DNA from: Symbiodinium natans
Taxonomy: Eukaryota; Sar; Dinophyceae; Suessiales; Symbiodiniaceae
DNA length: 50,000 bases
Reading direction: 5' to 3'
Assembly (NCBI GenBank): GCA_905221605.1
Contig: CAJNDS010002559.1
Location: 87,501-137,500 of the forward strand
Shown piece by piece: positions 1 through 11,740 of this stretch. How positions within the stretch are numbered: the first letter of the stretch is position 1; every line of letters starts with the position of its first letter. Under the pieces are notes generated by a model. That model ran no database searches. It had not been told where the DNA came from and saw only the letters and a list, made by a program, of their open reading frames with translations. Position numbers and translations under genes: made by a program.

Positions 1-64
1 CCCCGCCTTCCTCTCCAGCAGCCGAAAGCTGTGCTTCTTCTCGTCGTCTTTGCGGCTGTAGAAC
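1..64 (-). CDS. partial exon at the window edge
   Basis: Open frame FYSRKDDEKKHSFRLLERKA after gaccag|G, with mostly G/C third positions and an AG|G acceptor. It runs off the left end. Function not recognised. Confidence 0.45.
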
Positions 65-2661
65 CTGGTCAGTCTTAGGGTAAAACCCCTAAAACCCCTA
101 TAACCCTAAACCCTAAACCCTGAACCCGAAACCCTAGGGGCCTTATGCCCTGTTCCGGGCAGTTCAGGGTCTAGGCAAGGGTCAGGGTTTGGGGTTGGGG
201 TCTCGGGTTTACGGGTTAGGGCTTAACCCCCCAATGACAGTGACAAAGGGCTGAGCACTGCAGGTATCTGGAGCCACGAGAAGTAGTAAGGACTGACGTT
301 GCCCTTTGCTGCACGTCGCTCGCGAACAAAAGGACTCCGGACAGTGAGCTATTTATTGATATAGAGTTGGTCTCAAGCCTAACCATGAAACCTAAACAAC
401 TACTTACTTAAGCGCTACAGAGGGAGGGCGGGTGGAGGGGCGAGGAGAGGGGAAGAGGGGGGGAGGGACGGGGGACGGAGGGAGGGGAGAAAGGAGGGGG
501 GAGGGGAGGGGGAGGACTGGGGGGCTGTGTGCATGATCCAGCAAGAGCGATTTCCTCTTGGTCTACGAGCGCTTGACCGTTGAAGCTGCGAATGCGGCAA
601 GATGTGGCACGGAAAAAGGGAGGCAGCAAAAGATGTAACCACTAAACACAACCATAGTGTCGTCTGAGAAGCAAAAGTCTTCACATGAGCAGATCTCTAA
701 TTTACGCTCCCTTCCGGGCTCCTCTTGAAAAAGATTTTCGCAGGGTTCAGAGCGAAGGACCAAGGGGGTTGTAGGGCCCGGTGCTTCAAGTGCAGTGCCG
801 CCGTTCGTTCCATCCACATAGCCGATCTTAGCTTTGAGCTTACAGGCTTCGGGTTTAGAGCTTGGGGGTTTACCCAAAGAGGTGGCCAAATCTGGGGGCA
901 TGCTGGCCCTAAACCCACAACCCTAAACCCTAAACCCTGAACCCCAAACCCTCAACCCTAAAGCCTAAACCCTATAAATATAGGACCTGCATGTCCTGCC
1001 CCCACCCCCCCTCGTTGTAGCACCAAAGCGTTGACTGCAGATGAGGTTTAAACATGACATCAAGCCCTGGATGCCTAAACCCCCAACCCTAAATCCTAAT
1101 GGTTTAGGGTTTAGGGTTTAGGGTTTAGGGTTTATAAACCCGAATCCTAAACCCTTTGGGCTTGTAATTAGGGCTGAACCTAATTAGGATTTAGGGAGTT
1201 CGGTTACAGAAGGCCCCTCCCAGCACAATCCAAACAACAAGCAGATGAACCCTCCAATTCCTTTCAAAATTGCACATCACAGCTACCGTCTCTTCTACCC
1301 TAACAATTAGAGGTCTTATAGCCTCTATGAAGGGTAGTTAGGAGGTCTAGGCAAGGAATACAAAGGGTGTCCGTTTTGGCCGTTTTGGTTTAGAGGGGCG
1401 TACATCAGGCAACCTACACCCCAACAAGGGAAATAAGGGCCTTCTCTGGGCCCTAGCCCTAAACCCTAAACCCTAAATCCTAAACCCTAAGCCCTAAATC
1501 CTAAGCCCTAAACCCTAAACCCTAAACTCTAAACCCTAAACCCTAAACCCTAAACGCCAAACCCTAAACCCTACACCCTAAACCCTAAACCCTAAACCCT
1601 AAACCCTGTGAAGAGGCACGGATGAACAGCTGTGAGGATTAAGGCAGACAGCAGCGTTCACATACTGGGATGTTACCCCTTACACGAACTGTCCTTAATA
1701 GGGATTATACTGGGGGGGGGTGGGTACTATAATCCCTATTCTGCTAGTATAATTAAGGGGGAATCGCCCAATTCACACATAACATCAAAAGGCAACAGAG
1801 TTCAGGGGGATTTAAAGCCAGAGGTGGCAGCAGAAAGCTTCTGGATGAATGGCTCACAGGCTAGGTTCCCAGAAAGGTTCTCGTAGGAACTTAGGGTTTA
1901 GGGTACGCATTTGTTGCACTTCCTTTCCTCGGCATATATCAGGCCTCCGGTGGGCCTTGATTCCCCTTGTTTTTCACAGGGGTTAGGGTCTAGAGGAGCT
2001 TAGGTGGGGTAGGTTCTCTGAGTCTCAACTCCGTTACACTCAGAAGGGGCCATACCGCGTACGGCGCCGATGAAGGTTGTTGGGGGGGGTATAGGTACAC
2101 CCTAAACCCTGAAAAGCCAGCTGCTCGTTGTCTGCGTTCCACTCGCGCCACATTGTACCTAGAGCTGTGGTAACCTGCATTTATACAGAATTTCCCCTGG
2201 AGAAGGGACAGATTTTTCCGCCTGAAGAAGGGACAGATACCAGTAACTAAGGAACATGCCACTTTTTAAGTACCTACAATTTGGAAGCCTTAAAGCCCAA
2301 TACATCTTGGGGGTCTAGGCCGTTCGGGATTCATGAGGTTTCCTTGGGGCTCTCTTCAACTACAACTTTTATGGTCCCTGATACATTTATAGACAGAGAA
2401 AGGCGGCAGAAGCTGGCGTGGCCAAAGGGTAAAGTTTGTAGGGTTGGGGGTTAGCAGCAAAAAAACCTAAAGAAAGAGCCGAGGTAAGCCGCCGGCCACC
2501 ATAGGCGAACCTGGCACACACGCAGTGGCAGGCTTTCTCAACCCATCAGGAACCGGTTTATACAGGGTTAAAAACCCTAAACCCTAAACCCTAAACCCTA
2601 AACCCTAAACCCCCATTCTCACGGCGCTTGAGCCCGAACCCCAAAGACCCAATGCCTCGAC
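65..2661. other. repeat-rich, no supported gene
   Basis: Holds telomere-motif blocks in both orientations (90-130, 900-990, 1100-1135, 1448-1607, 2575-2615), a purine-rich G/A strand at 420-520 and a family-A element at 1666-1770. A possible short exon frame CEPFIQKLSAATSGFKSP on minus near 1,810-1,865 is unsupported. Confidence 0.6.
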
Positions 2662-5600
2662 CTCCCAGGGCACCAACCAACTCCAGGTTTGAACCACAGA
2701 TCTCCTAAGGCTCTGAATGCAACTTACAACCCCGAAACCCTAAACCCTAAACCCTAAACCCTAAACCCTAAACCCTGAACCAAAATCCTACAACAAACCC
2801 CCAGAAAACATAGGTTTCTTGGGATGCTCCCCCTTATACGCGCAGCTCCTTAACAGGGATTATAATAGGGGGTAAAGTCATCCCCATTAAGGACTGTTAG
2901 CTTAAAGGGGAAACATCCCAATAGGCTTCAAACAAGGAAACCCAAACACCCGGCCCTAGACCCTGAACCCTAGAAATCTCACTGATTCCCGGACCCCCTA
3001 AAATCCTGCACACGCGCCTTTGTCCGACTGTCGATCTTGTCCAGGCCGCAGTGTTCAAGAAGGATCCTGGGGAGTTACGGGTTCAGGGATGTAGGAACTC
3101 AGATGTTTAGGTCAGAAACAAGGTTAGGATTCATCTTACATTCTTACAGTTACCTATACTAAGCCCTATAAACCCTAAACCCTAAACCCGAAGACCTGTG
3201 AACCTAGATTTGGGGTGTTTTTTAGGGACGTGGAGGAAGAAGGGCACGACTAGGATTGCGGAGTGCCATACCCCAGAATGGAACCTGAGGGTTTAGGGTT
3301 TAGGGTTTAGGGTTGAGGGTTTAGGGTTTAGGGTTTAGGGGGTACATTAGGGACTCAGCGCGCAGTTGCGTGATCCTTTAATAAAGTCCCTTGGGTTCAA
3401 TTGGCTGCGCTTTGGGGTTTAGGGTGCTGAAGGAGTCATGGGCCACGGGTGTCTGCAGCATTTGGCGCGCATGGGATGTTCCCCCTTATACTAACAGTCC
3501 TTAATGGGGATTACAGTGCCCCTTATGATAATCCCTATAAGGGACTGCTAGTGTAGGCGGGAACATGCCAATACAAGGGCTCGAAGATCGACACCCATTA
3601 AGATTTGGAGCGCCAGGCTGTGGAGAGAGCAACTGGCCTTGCTTCTCAAGCTTCCCCTTGAAGGCTCTGAATACAACTTACAAGCTGCAACATTGGGGTT
3701 TAGTAGGGTACCCCTGAAACTCTAAACCCTAAACCCCCCACTGTGGACCGAGGTAAACCCTGAGCCTTCTCCACGGCGTGCTGGTTTTTGGGGTTCGGAG
3801 AATGGACCTACCAGGCCCGGGGCAACACGCAACATGATTCAGGGTATAGGGTTTAGGGTTGATAAGGTTTAGGGTTCAGGTATGGCTCGGGGGAGGTGCG
3901 GGTTTGGGGGGCTGGGTTCAGTTCAACGAATCTCAGGCCATCTGTGGGGTTTAGGGTTTAGGGTCGTAAACCATGTTAGCAGCCTACACGCCAAACCAGG
4001 TTTTTGGGCTAGGACGGCGCCCTCAGTGGCTGGGCTAAAGACAAAAAGGCTTGAAGAACCTGAACCCTAAAGACCCTGAAGACCCCACAGACCCAGACCC
4101 TAAAGACCCTTAAAAGGCCCTACATACCCGAAAGGTCCTACAAGCCTACACCCCACCCAACTGCAACCCGAACCTTATAACTTATAAGGTGTATGTTTGC
4201 TCCACTGGTCTTGCAGCGCCAAATGAACGAAACCCTGGACCCTAAACCCCAAACCCTAAACCCTAAACCCTGAACCCTGAACCCTGAACCCTGAACCCTG
4301 AACCCTGAACCCTGAACCCTGAACCCTGAACCCTGAACCCTGAACCCTGAACCCTGACCCTGAACCCTAAACCCTAAACCCTAAACCCTAAACCCTAAAC
4401 CCTAAACCCTAAACCCTAAACCCTAAACCCTAAACCTACAGTAGGGCCCACGGCTCCAAGAGTATCGTTGCGCCTGAAGACACCTCCAGGGCCAGCATCT
4501 GCTGTCCAGCCTGTGGGGACCTCCGGGGCTTTTTGGGTCTAGCCCTAAACCCTAAACCCTAAACCCGAAACCCCACACCCTACACCCTACACCCTAAGCC
4601 CTAAACCCCTAAACCCTCAACCCAAAACCCTGAGCCCGAAGCCCTGAGGCTTGGTCCCTTTTCAGGGCAGGGCTTCAGGGGACCGTTTAGGGTCCCTCCC
4701 CCCCCCCCCCCCCCCTTTGCGAGGGTCCTGCCCCCGCCCCCCCCCCCCCCCCCCCCCCCCAAAGGGACCCTCCTTACCTACAGTTTTATGGGTACCTAGT
4801 GATTTCAGAGTAGTTGCGATTAACCTGTAGGTAAATAGAGTCCCAGGTAGTGCTTAGGGCTTCCCCTCACTCCCGCCTCTGCCCCGCCTCCCCACAAAAA
4901 CAGACTCACGGTTCGCTTTGGGGCCCTGGAAGTTGTCATTCCTTCGTTGAGCCGGGGAGCTTAGAACCCTAAACCCTAAACCCGGTGATGGTGTTCTTTC
5001 TTTCATTTGGGGGTGGTTTTTGAACCCTAAACCCTAAGCCCTAAACCCTAAACCGGATACAAAAGCAAGCACTATTGGAACCCTGAAACCCAAACCCCAC
5101 ATCCCGACAGAACTAGCGTACGACGACCTTGCTCAGAAGAACCCCTTGAACCTGAAGCCCTAAACTCTACACCCCTGAAACCAGTGAATAAGGGCCTACT
5201 CTGGGTTCTAGCCCTAAACTCTAAACCCTAAACCCTAAACTTAAACCCTGAACCCTAAACCCTAACACACAGGTTAGTTTCCGAGGGGGCCTGGTGTCCC
5301 AATCCCTCCGAGTAGGTGTGGATGTTACCTGGCTGGGCTGCGAGAGGGGTGGAGACGCTGGGTCGGTTTTAGGGCCTTAGGGAGTTTGAGGGTTTGGGGT
5401 TTGGGGCGGGGGCGGGCAGGGGTTTGGGGTTTTAAAGTTTTGGGGTTTTGGGGTTTTGGGGTTTGGGGGTTTGGGGGTTTGGGGTTTCGGTTTGGGGTTT
5501 GAGGGTTTGAGGGTTTGAGGGTTTGAGGGTTTGAGGGTTTGAGGGTTTGAGGGTTTGAGGGTTTGAGGGTTTGAGGGTTTGAGGGTTTGAGGGTTTGAGG

Positions 5601-7202
5601 GTTGAGGGTTTGAGGGTTTGAGGGTTTGAGGGTTTGAGGGTTTGAGGGGTTGAGGGTTTGAGGGTTTGAGGGTTTGAGGGTTTCAGGGTTGCAGGGTTTC
5701 AGGGTTTGAGGGTTTGGTGCTTGGGGTTCATGGATACATGGGGCTGTTCAAAGTTCGGTTTTCTGTAGAGGATGCCTGCGTACCAGTCGCTCACAAAGAA
5801 AGTTCCTGTAGAGCCTTAAAAAACAACGCGCATGTGGGGTTGAGGGTTCAGGGTTTCGGGGTAGGGATTCGGGCTTAGGGTTTAGGAAGTCGTGTTTAGG
5901 ATATTTAGGTCTTAGAGTTTCGGGTTTGGGTTTGCGTTTACGGTTTCCGAGGGGTTGTGGGATGCCTTTGACATGAATACTGGTAAAACCACTGCCAATC
6001 TGAGCACCACCACCAGTCGCTCTCCTTCTTGCACTTAAAGAAAACGCCAACAAACTCCCATAAACAAAAAAACTGAACTTCCCTAACCCTAAACCCTAAA
6101 CCCTAAACCCCAAACCCCAAACCCTAAACCCTAAACCCTAAACCCACCGGGTCTGTCTGGCAACCTTTTCTCCACAGGCCGGTGTTCTCACAGTCAGGCT
6201 ATACCAGACTCTTGGACTGTTGTTGTTGCTCCCCTAAATTACTAAACCGAAACCTCAATGCCAGCCCTCGAAGATTCGCCCCTCACGTATCGGCTGTGGT
6301 TGAAAGCTAAACGCAAAACCCAAAACCCTACACCCTAAACCCCAAACCCTGGACTATCCGGATGGACCAAAGAAGCAGTGGAATGGTATCTGGGTGGGCA
6401 GCCCAAACCAAGCTTTCAACTGTGAAATTCCCTGGCCGAAAACCCAAACCAAGCTTTCAACTGTGGAATTCGCTCGCCGAAAAACACAAACCAAGCTTTC
6501 AACTGTGGAATTCACTGGCCGAAAAGCCAAAACCGAGCTTTCAACGATGCGGAATTCACTGGCCGAAAAACCAAAACCAAGCTTTCAACCTGTGGAATTT
6601 CAATGGCCGAAAAGCCCAAACCAAGCTTTCAACGATGTGAAATTGCAGAAGACTGCTCAACCAGAATCCAGCAGCCACCGGAAACCCTACTGTAGGTGAT
6701 GCAGCTGCCAACCCGAAACCCTAAACCCTAAACCCTAAACGATAAACGATAAACGATAAACGATAAACCCTAAACCCTAAACCCTAAACCCCAAACCCTA
6801 AACCCTAAACCCTAAGCCCTAAACCCTAAACCAAACCCTCATCGCTGTAGCCGCTCATGTCAAAGCGGCGTGCACCTGAGAGATGAAGGTTTTCAGAGTT
6901 GAGTGGGTTTAGGGTTTAGGGTTTAGGGCTTAGGGCTTAGGGTTTAGGATTTAGGGTTTAGGGTTTAGGTTTCGAAGTTTAGAGGCTTTAGGGTTTAGAG
7001 TTTAGGATTTAGCAGGGCTTAGGAGTTCAGGGTGAAGGGCACGTGGGGTTTGAGGACTTCGGGTATTGGGGCGCAAGGCGCGCGGCTTGAGCCGGGGACC
7101 TAGACCTGCTAGAACGATACTGGGACATCTGCACCCTACCCCTACAAACCAGTTTCGGGCGAACACAGCCCTTGCACACGTGATTTCCATGAGCAGGATC
7201 CC
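2662..7202 (-). CDS. weak chain of 16 possible exons
   Basis: Candidate exons, high to low: 7146-7202, 6837-6875, 6662-6704, 6254-6293, 6148-6233, 5942-6027, 5738-5805, 5271-5332, 4910-4959, 4436-4510, 3997-4029, 3759-3807, 3595-3666, 3204-3284, 3014-3066, 2662-2704. All lie in the non-repeat islands and can be joined in phase with GT-AG junctions. Examples are RTFFVSDWYAGILYRKPNFE across 5,942/5,805 and ILLEHCGLDKIDSRTKA at 3,014-3,066. I chose splice sites to keep phase, so phase agreement is weak evidence. No family was recognised and no start or stop was found. Confidence 0.3.
3472..3570 (+). mobile_element. family A palindromic element
   Basis: About 100 bp: gggatgttcccccttatact, acagtccttaatggggatta, a short centre and the inverse ending gggaacatgcca. 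Related copies: 1666-1770, 2820-2920, 17622-17712 and 44092-44170. The last lacks its left end, which is replaced by a TTTAGGG array. The whole element folds as one hairpin. Confidence 0.75.
4252..4435 (+). repeat. CCCTGAA then CCCTAAA telomere-like array
   Basis: About 14 units of the variant CCCTGAA switch abruptly to about nine units of CCCTAAA. The minus-strand exon candidate at 4,436 would take its GT donor from the last unit. Confidence 0.9.
4699..4760 (+). repeat. poly-C tracts
   Basis: Two C runs of about 17-24 bases around a short spacer. Similar homopolymer G/C runs occur near 9,292, 10,070, 12,105, 12,979, 14,237, 33,106, 36,924 and 38,758; their lengths may not be reliably sequenced. 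Confidence 0.85.
5391..5725 (+). repeat. TTTGGGG/TTTGAGGG variant telomere array
   Basis: Begins with TTTGGGG-like units and becomes a nearly pure octamer array TTTGAGGG of about 30 copies. The octamer is rare elsewhere in the window, so it was amplified locally. Confidence 0.9.
6402..6640 (+). repeat. 41-44 bp minisatellite, six copies
   Basis: Each unit carries an AAGCTT-containing core (aagctttcaac at 6410, 6451, 6493, 6579 and 6623; one copy near 6535 is mutated) followed by tggccgaaaa. The frames open across it on the plus strand are a by-product of unit length close to 42. Confidence 0.85.
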
Positions 7203-7275
7203 CTCAACATTCCGCCATAAAGAACATGCAGGATCCAGGGTTCAGGGTTCAGGGTTTAGGGTTTAGGGCTAGGGT

Positions 7276-8419
7276 TTATGTTGCCAAGATCCAGAACAGG
7301 ACACCCTACAACATACCTACTTTTGTGTGTATACATGCTTGGGGTCGCGGAGGGGGCGGGCAAAGGTGTAAATAGGGGGGCGTGGGGGCTGTACGGGTGT
7401 AGGGCGTGGGGGCTGTAGGGTTTGTGCCACAAACTTGGCAGGGTTTAGGGTTAGGGTTTAGGGTTCAGGGTTTAGGGTTCGGCGTCTTCGGGGAAGGATT
7501 TCGGCTTGTACCCCGATCTCAACAGTAAGAAGCTGGAGGAGGCTCCTGTTGAACTGCGTGTGCATGTAAGGTTTCGGGGTTTAGGGTTTAGGCTGTGGAG
7601 TACGTTGCTTCTCGAGTTGAGAACGAATGAGTGCGTTTGTTGATGAAAGGGCTTTTGTGGCATTCAAGGGGTCCCTCTTGCCCGTATTGGTATGCTCGCT
7701 GCCTTTTCCCGTGCGTAAAGGCCTTTCCCTAAGGGTCCATGTATCTATATAGTATATACTTGGGCCCTAAAGCTACTCTATGGGAACCCTAAACCCCAAA
7801 CCCCAAACCCCAAACCCTAACCCTAAACCCTAAACCCTAAACCCTAAACCCTAAACCCTAAACCCTAAACCCTAAACCCTAAACCCTAGAAGGCCCAAGT
7901 ATATACCACATCGGTACGCGGACCCTTAGGCCTTTGCAAAATCCGTCGAAGGGTCTGTGCAAGTGCAAGCAGCTGACCGGAGTCGGAAGGCTGTTCCCTT
8001 CCGCAAGCTTCTCGAATTCGGGTCCCCCGCAAGACCTTGAAGCCTACACCTTTGACCCAGAACCGGACTAGATCATCTCTCTCTCTCTCTATATATATAT
8101 ACATATATAAATATACTCTATATATGTACATACATATACATATATATATATATACATATTTGTTTAATTGTTTATATATTAGAAAAAAACGGATGACAAG
8201 CTTAGAAGACCTAACCCATTTATAGGTCTTTCTTCCACATGACTTGTCGCGTCAGGATCTGCAGTACGGCGAGGAAGCTCGAATGCGAGAAGCTCTTGTG
8301 AGTCAAGCGGCGTTCTCATTTGCACGTCCAGCCGAAGCTGATGTTTGCGACAGTTCAGAGCAGCTCCCCCGAAATTGGCACGAGTTGCAAAACTGGTTCT
8401 CCAACTTGCCAGTATTGTC
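7276..8419 (-). CDS. 3' part of a possible gene, five exons
   Basis: Exons 8382-8419 (QYWQVGEPVLQL), 8239-8337 (LRLDVQMRTPLDSQELLAFE and 13 more residues), 7907-8043 (45 codons including GGPEFEKLAEGNSLPTPVSC), 7512-7545 (SLLQLLTVEIG) and 7276-7305 (GVLFWILAT then TAA) join in phase. The end would be a hydrophobic, possibly membrane-anchoring tail. A 45-codon alternative frame also exists in 7907-8043, but it has fewer G/C third positions. Product not recognised. Confidence 0.4.
8079..8160 (+). repeat. CT/TA microsatellite
   Basis: ctctct then (ta)n with c interruptions. Comparable AT-rich simple repeats: 9,072-9,290, 12,065-12,082, 13,620-13,650, 16,478-16,550, 21,875-21,945, 36,205-36,335 and 42,985-43,055. 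No coding content. Confidence 0.85.
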
Positions 8420-8841
8420 CTTAGCAGGGTTCAGGGTTTAGGGTTTAGGGCTTAGGCGGTCCACAGCAGGCGGCCTCGAACAGCTACCATAAACCCTAAA
8501 CGCTGAGTCCTAAGGGAGCACTGTCCGCCTCATGGGATATAGGATTTTGAAGGGTGGTTGGGGTTTTGGGCGGAGGTCGGCAAATGAGGGTTTGAAGGTT
8601 TCGGGCTTCAGGGCGAGTAAGCGTTTAGGGATTCGGTGCTGCGGGTTTAGGGCCTTTTAGGGTTCCGGGCCTTAGAGTCTAGGGTTGAGGGGGTTTAGGG
8701 TTCGAGGTCTATTCGGGCTTGGAAGGGTTCAAGGGCCGAGGGCTTGCGAGTTTTAAGGGTTTAGGGCACAAGAGTTTTCAGTAACCCTAAACTCAAAGCC
8801 AACCCGAAACCTTCAACCCACCCTCAACCCAAAGCCCAAAG

Positions 8842-9064
8842 TCATGCATGCATCTTTGCAGATATCAGAGAGTCCGAAAGCTTCAACACATCCACGTCTG
8901 CGGCAGGGTCAAGGCTTCCCAAAAAAAAGCTCCGTTTGTTTGGTGTGGAACCCTAAGCCCGAAACCCTAACTCAGCCCTTTCAACGTTTTAACAAAGGCC
9001 TGTAACCCCAGAATCGATGAGAATAGAAGCCAGGCATATGCGAGTGATTCTCGACAATATGGGC
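8842..9064 (-). CDS. 3' end of a possible gene, two exons
   Basis: Exon 8994-9064 encodes [20 protein letters not shown] then YRP; exon 8842-8914 encodes [20 protein letters not shown] then MHA and TGA. A Phe codon is split TT|C across the junction (donor CCTTT|gttaaa, acceptor gggaag|). Product not recognised. Confidence 0.4.
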
Positions 9065-9383
9065 CTTTGCATATCCTATATACATATACCTCTATATATA
9101 TATAAAGAGAGATAGAGAGAGAGAAAAAAAATAAGAAAATTTTAAATCTATAAATCAATAAATATGTGTGTATATATGGGGCGACCATATATGTGTGCAT
9201 GTATACATATATATATATATATGCATATATATATATATACATATGCATATATATATATACACATATGCATATGTATATATATATATATGGTACCCCCCCC
9301 CCCCCCCAGAACCCACCGTTAACGACATAAAGCTCGATATTTGGTTGTTTGAGTATCAGAGACCAGTTTAAAAATCCACTTTC

Positions 9384-9976
9384 CCCGGGGGCGTTTTAAT
9401 TAAAACGGGCCCCGTTTTAATTAAAACGCCTGGAACCAAGAACCAAGAACCAAGATTTCCGGAAAAGTCTTGGGACGAATCTTGGTTCCTTGGGGATGGG
9501 GGCGTTTTAATTAAAACGGGCCCCGTTTTAATTAAAACGCCTGGAACCAAGAACCAAGAACCAAGATTCCCAGAAAAGTCTTGGGACGAATCTTGGTTCC
9601 CGAGGTAGAGGGCCGTGTGAATTGCCTGGCTCCTCAACCTGACGGACCCAGGTCCTGGGAACCAAGATTCGTCCCAAGACTTTTCTGGGAATCTTGGTTC
9701 TTGGTTCTTGGTTCCAGGCGTTTTAATTAAAACGGGGCCCGTTTTAATTAACATGCCCCCATCCACTGGGAAATAAGACTCGTCCAAAGACTTTTCTGGG
9801 AATCTTGGTTCTTGGTTCTTGGTTCCAGGCGTTTTAATTAAAACGGGGCCCGTTTTAATTAACATGCCCCCATCCACTGGGAAATAAGACTCGTCCAAAG
9901 ACTTTTCTGGGAATCTTGGTTCTTGGTTCTTGGTTCCGGCCGTGTTAATTAACACGGGCCCCGTGTTAATTAACAC
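9384..9976. repeat. nested inverted/direct repeat with TTAATTAA palindromes
   Basis: Two units in one orientation (9384-9600) face three related units in the other (9655-9976). Each unit has the palindrome cgttttaattaaaacg twice around a GGCCC core, three copies of aaccaag, and a stem of cttggga..tcttggttcc. The 239-codon minus frame across it is repeat-driven and not a gene. Confidence 0.85.
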
Positions 9977-10369
9977 GGTGCCCAGACCATGGGCACCAAG
10001 AATCCCCGAGTTGGATTGCCCCCCAAAACCACCGTAAGGAAGAAACTCATCGCCATGAGTTCTTGGGGGTGGGGGGGGGGGGGGCAAACTTGAGTCATTT
10101 CATGCAGTCAGATTCAGGGCAGCTGTCTTGGTTTGTTGTTCGCTATACAGCAAAGTATTAAGTTCATATTTCTTACTATAGCTCAAGAAGTCCTACATAA
10201 ATATGAGCACAGAAAACTCTGATACGCATATTTGGAAATTACACGTTTTAAGTAAAACCGGGTCCGAACCAAGAACCAAGAATAACCCTGGACCTCAAAA
10301 TTTAAACCCGAAACCCTACCCCTAAACCCTAAACAATTTAGGCTTTAGGAACAAAGGTTTAGATTGGGC

Positions 10370-11740
10370 TGAAACATTAAGACCCCGCAGGCACCGAAGC
10401 ATGATTATTCCTGAACAAAAACCATTGAAACAATCGGGTCTTAGTGCAAGGTTTTGGACAAGGCTTCAGCCAGAATGTTTAACAATTAGGGTTCACAGGA
10501 GTGGGCCTAAACATGAAGGATACACCCCGCAGGCACAGAAGCAAGATAATTCCTAAACAATATACGTTGAAAGTATGGGAATAGGGTCTGGCTTTAGAAA
10601 AGGTTCTTTAGGGAAAAGGGTGGGCTTTAGCGAAATGCCTTCAGTGGCGAGGGAAACGCAAGTTTATAGGCTGGGTTTCAGACGAAATCTTCAATGAATT
10701 ACAGGGTTTACAGGAATAGGAAGCATGACTATTCCTAAACAATATTCGTTGAATGCATGGGAAAAGGGTCTGCGCTTCAGTAAAATGTCCTAGGGGAAGA
10801 GGGTCTGGGCTTTAGTGAAATGCCTTCAGTGACGCGGGGAACATAAGGTTTTGGATTAGGCTTCAGCCTAAACCTTCAAGAAGTAGGCTGCCTGACTACC
10901 AAGATTCGTTGAAAGTATGGGAATAGGGTCTGGGCTTTAGAAAAAGTTCTTTAGGGGAAAGGGTCTGGGCTATAGCGAAATGCCTTCAGTGGCGAGGGAA
11001 ATGTTTTACAGAAATAGGAAGGCTGAGCATTCCTAAACAATTTCCGTTGAAAGCATGGGAATATAGGGTCTGGGCTTTAGTAAAATTTGTTTAGGGAATA
11101 TGGTCTTTAGTGAAGTGCATGTCTAGTGACTCGGGGAAACATAAGGCTTTGGACTGGGCTTCAGCCTACACCTTCAAGAGATAGGCTGCCTGACCACCAA
11201 TATTCGTTTAAGTGTGGGAACACGGGTCTGCGCTTTATAGCTGAGGGACAAGGGTCTGTGCTTTAGCGAGATGCCCTCAGTGGCGAGGGAAGCCTAAGGT
11301 TCTGGACTAGGTTTCAGCCTAAATCTTCAATAAATTTTAGGGTTTTCAGGAATAGGAAGCACGAATATTCCTAAACAGTTTTCGTTGAAAGTATGGGAAT
11401 AGGGTCTGGGTTTTATTAGAATGTCTTTAGGGAATAGGGTCTGGGCATTTGCGAAATGCCTTCAATGACGAGAGAAAACAACAGATTTTGGACCAGGTGC
11501 CAGTCTAAACCTTGAAGAAATAGGCTATGCTACTCGTAAACAATATGCGTTGATATAGTGGGAATAGGGTCTGGGCGTTAGCGGAACTTTAGTAGCGAGG
11601 GAAAATCTAAAGTTTTGGAACAGGCTGTCAGCCTAAACCGTCAACGAATAGGGTTAAGTGAAATTCTCTCTAGTGGCGAGGGAAACTTTAAGGCTTTGGA
11701 ATAGGTTTAAGCCTAAACCTTTAGGGTCTGTATATCTAAA
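10370..11740. repeat. decayed tandem array, about 140-185 bp period
   Basis: The core gggaatagggtctggg(ct)tttag recurs near 10578, 10762, 10919, 11056, 11212, 11392 and 11557, each followed by a block like tgccttcagtggcgagggaa and another like ggcttcagcctaaaccttcaa. Unit length varies. It has no telomere arrays inside and no open frames of note. Confidence 0.8.

Noticed and set aside
408-684. Proline-rich minus ORFs, one with a signal-peptide-like start
   Set aside because: They read through a purine/pyrimidine simple sequence; no splice or homology support.
6362-6699. Two overlapping plus-strand ORFs
   Set aside because: They follow the 41-44 bp minisatellite, whose unit is near a multiple of three; the frames shift between units.
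8244-8441. Plus-strand frame of 65 codons that looks protein-like
   Set aside because: The minus strand of the same segment contains two exon frames with good splice sites and phase continuity (8382-8419, 8239-8337), and all other supported exons are minus. Probably an antisense shadow.
9368-10087. 239-codon minus-strand ORF
   Set aside because: It is produced by the nested inverted repeat; the protein is a repeated pattern with no family resemblance.
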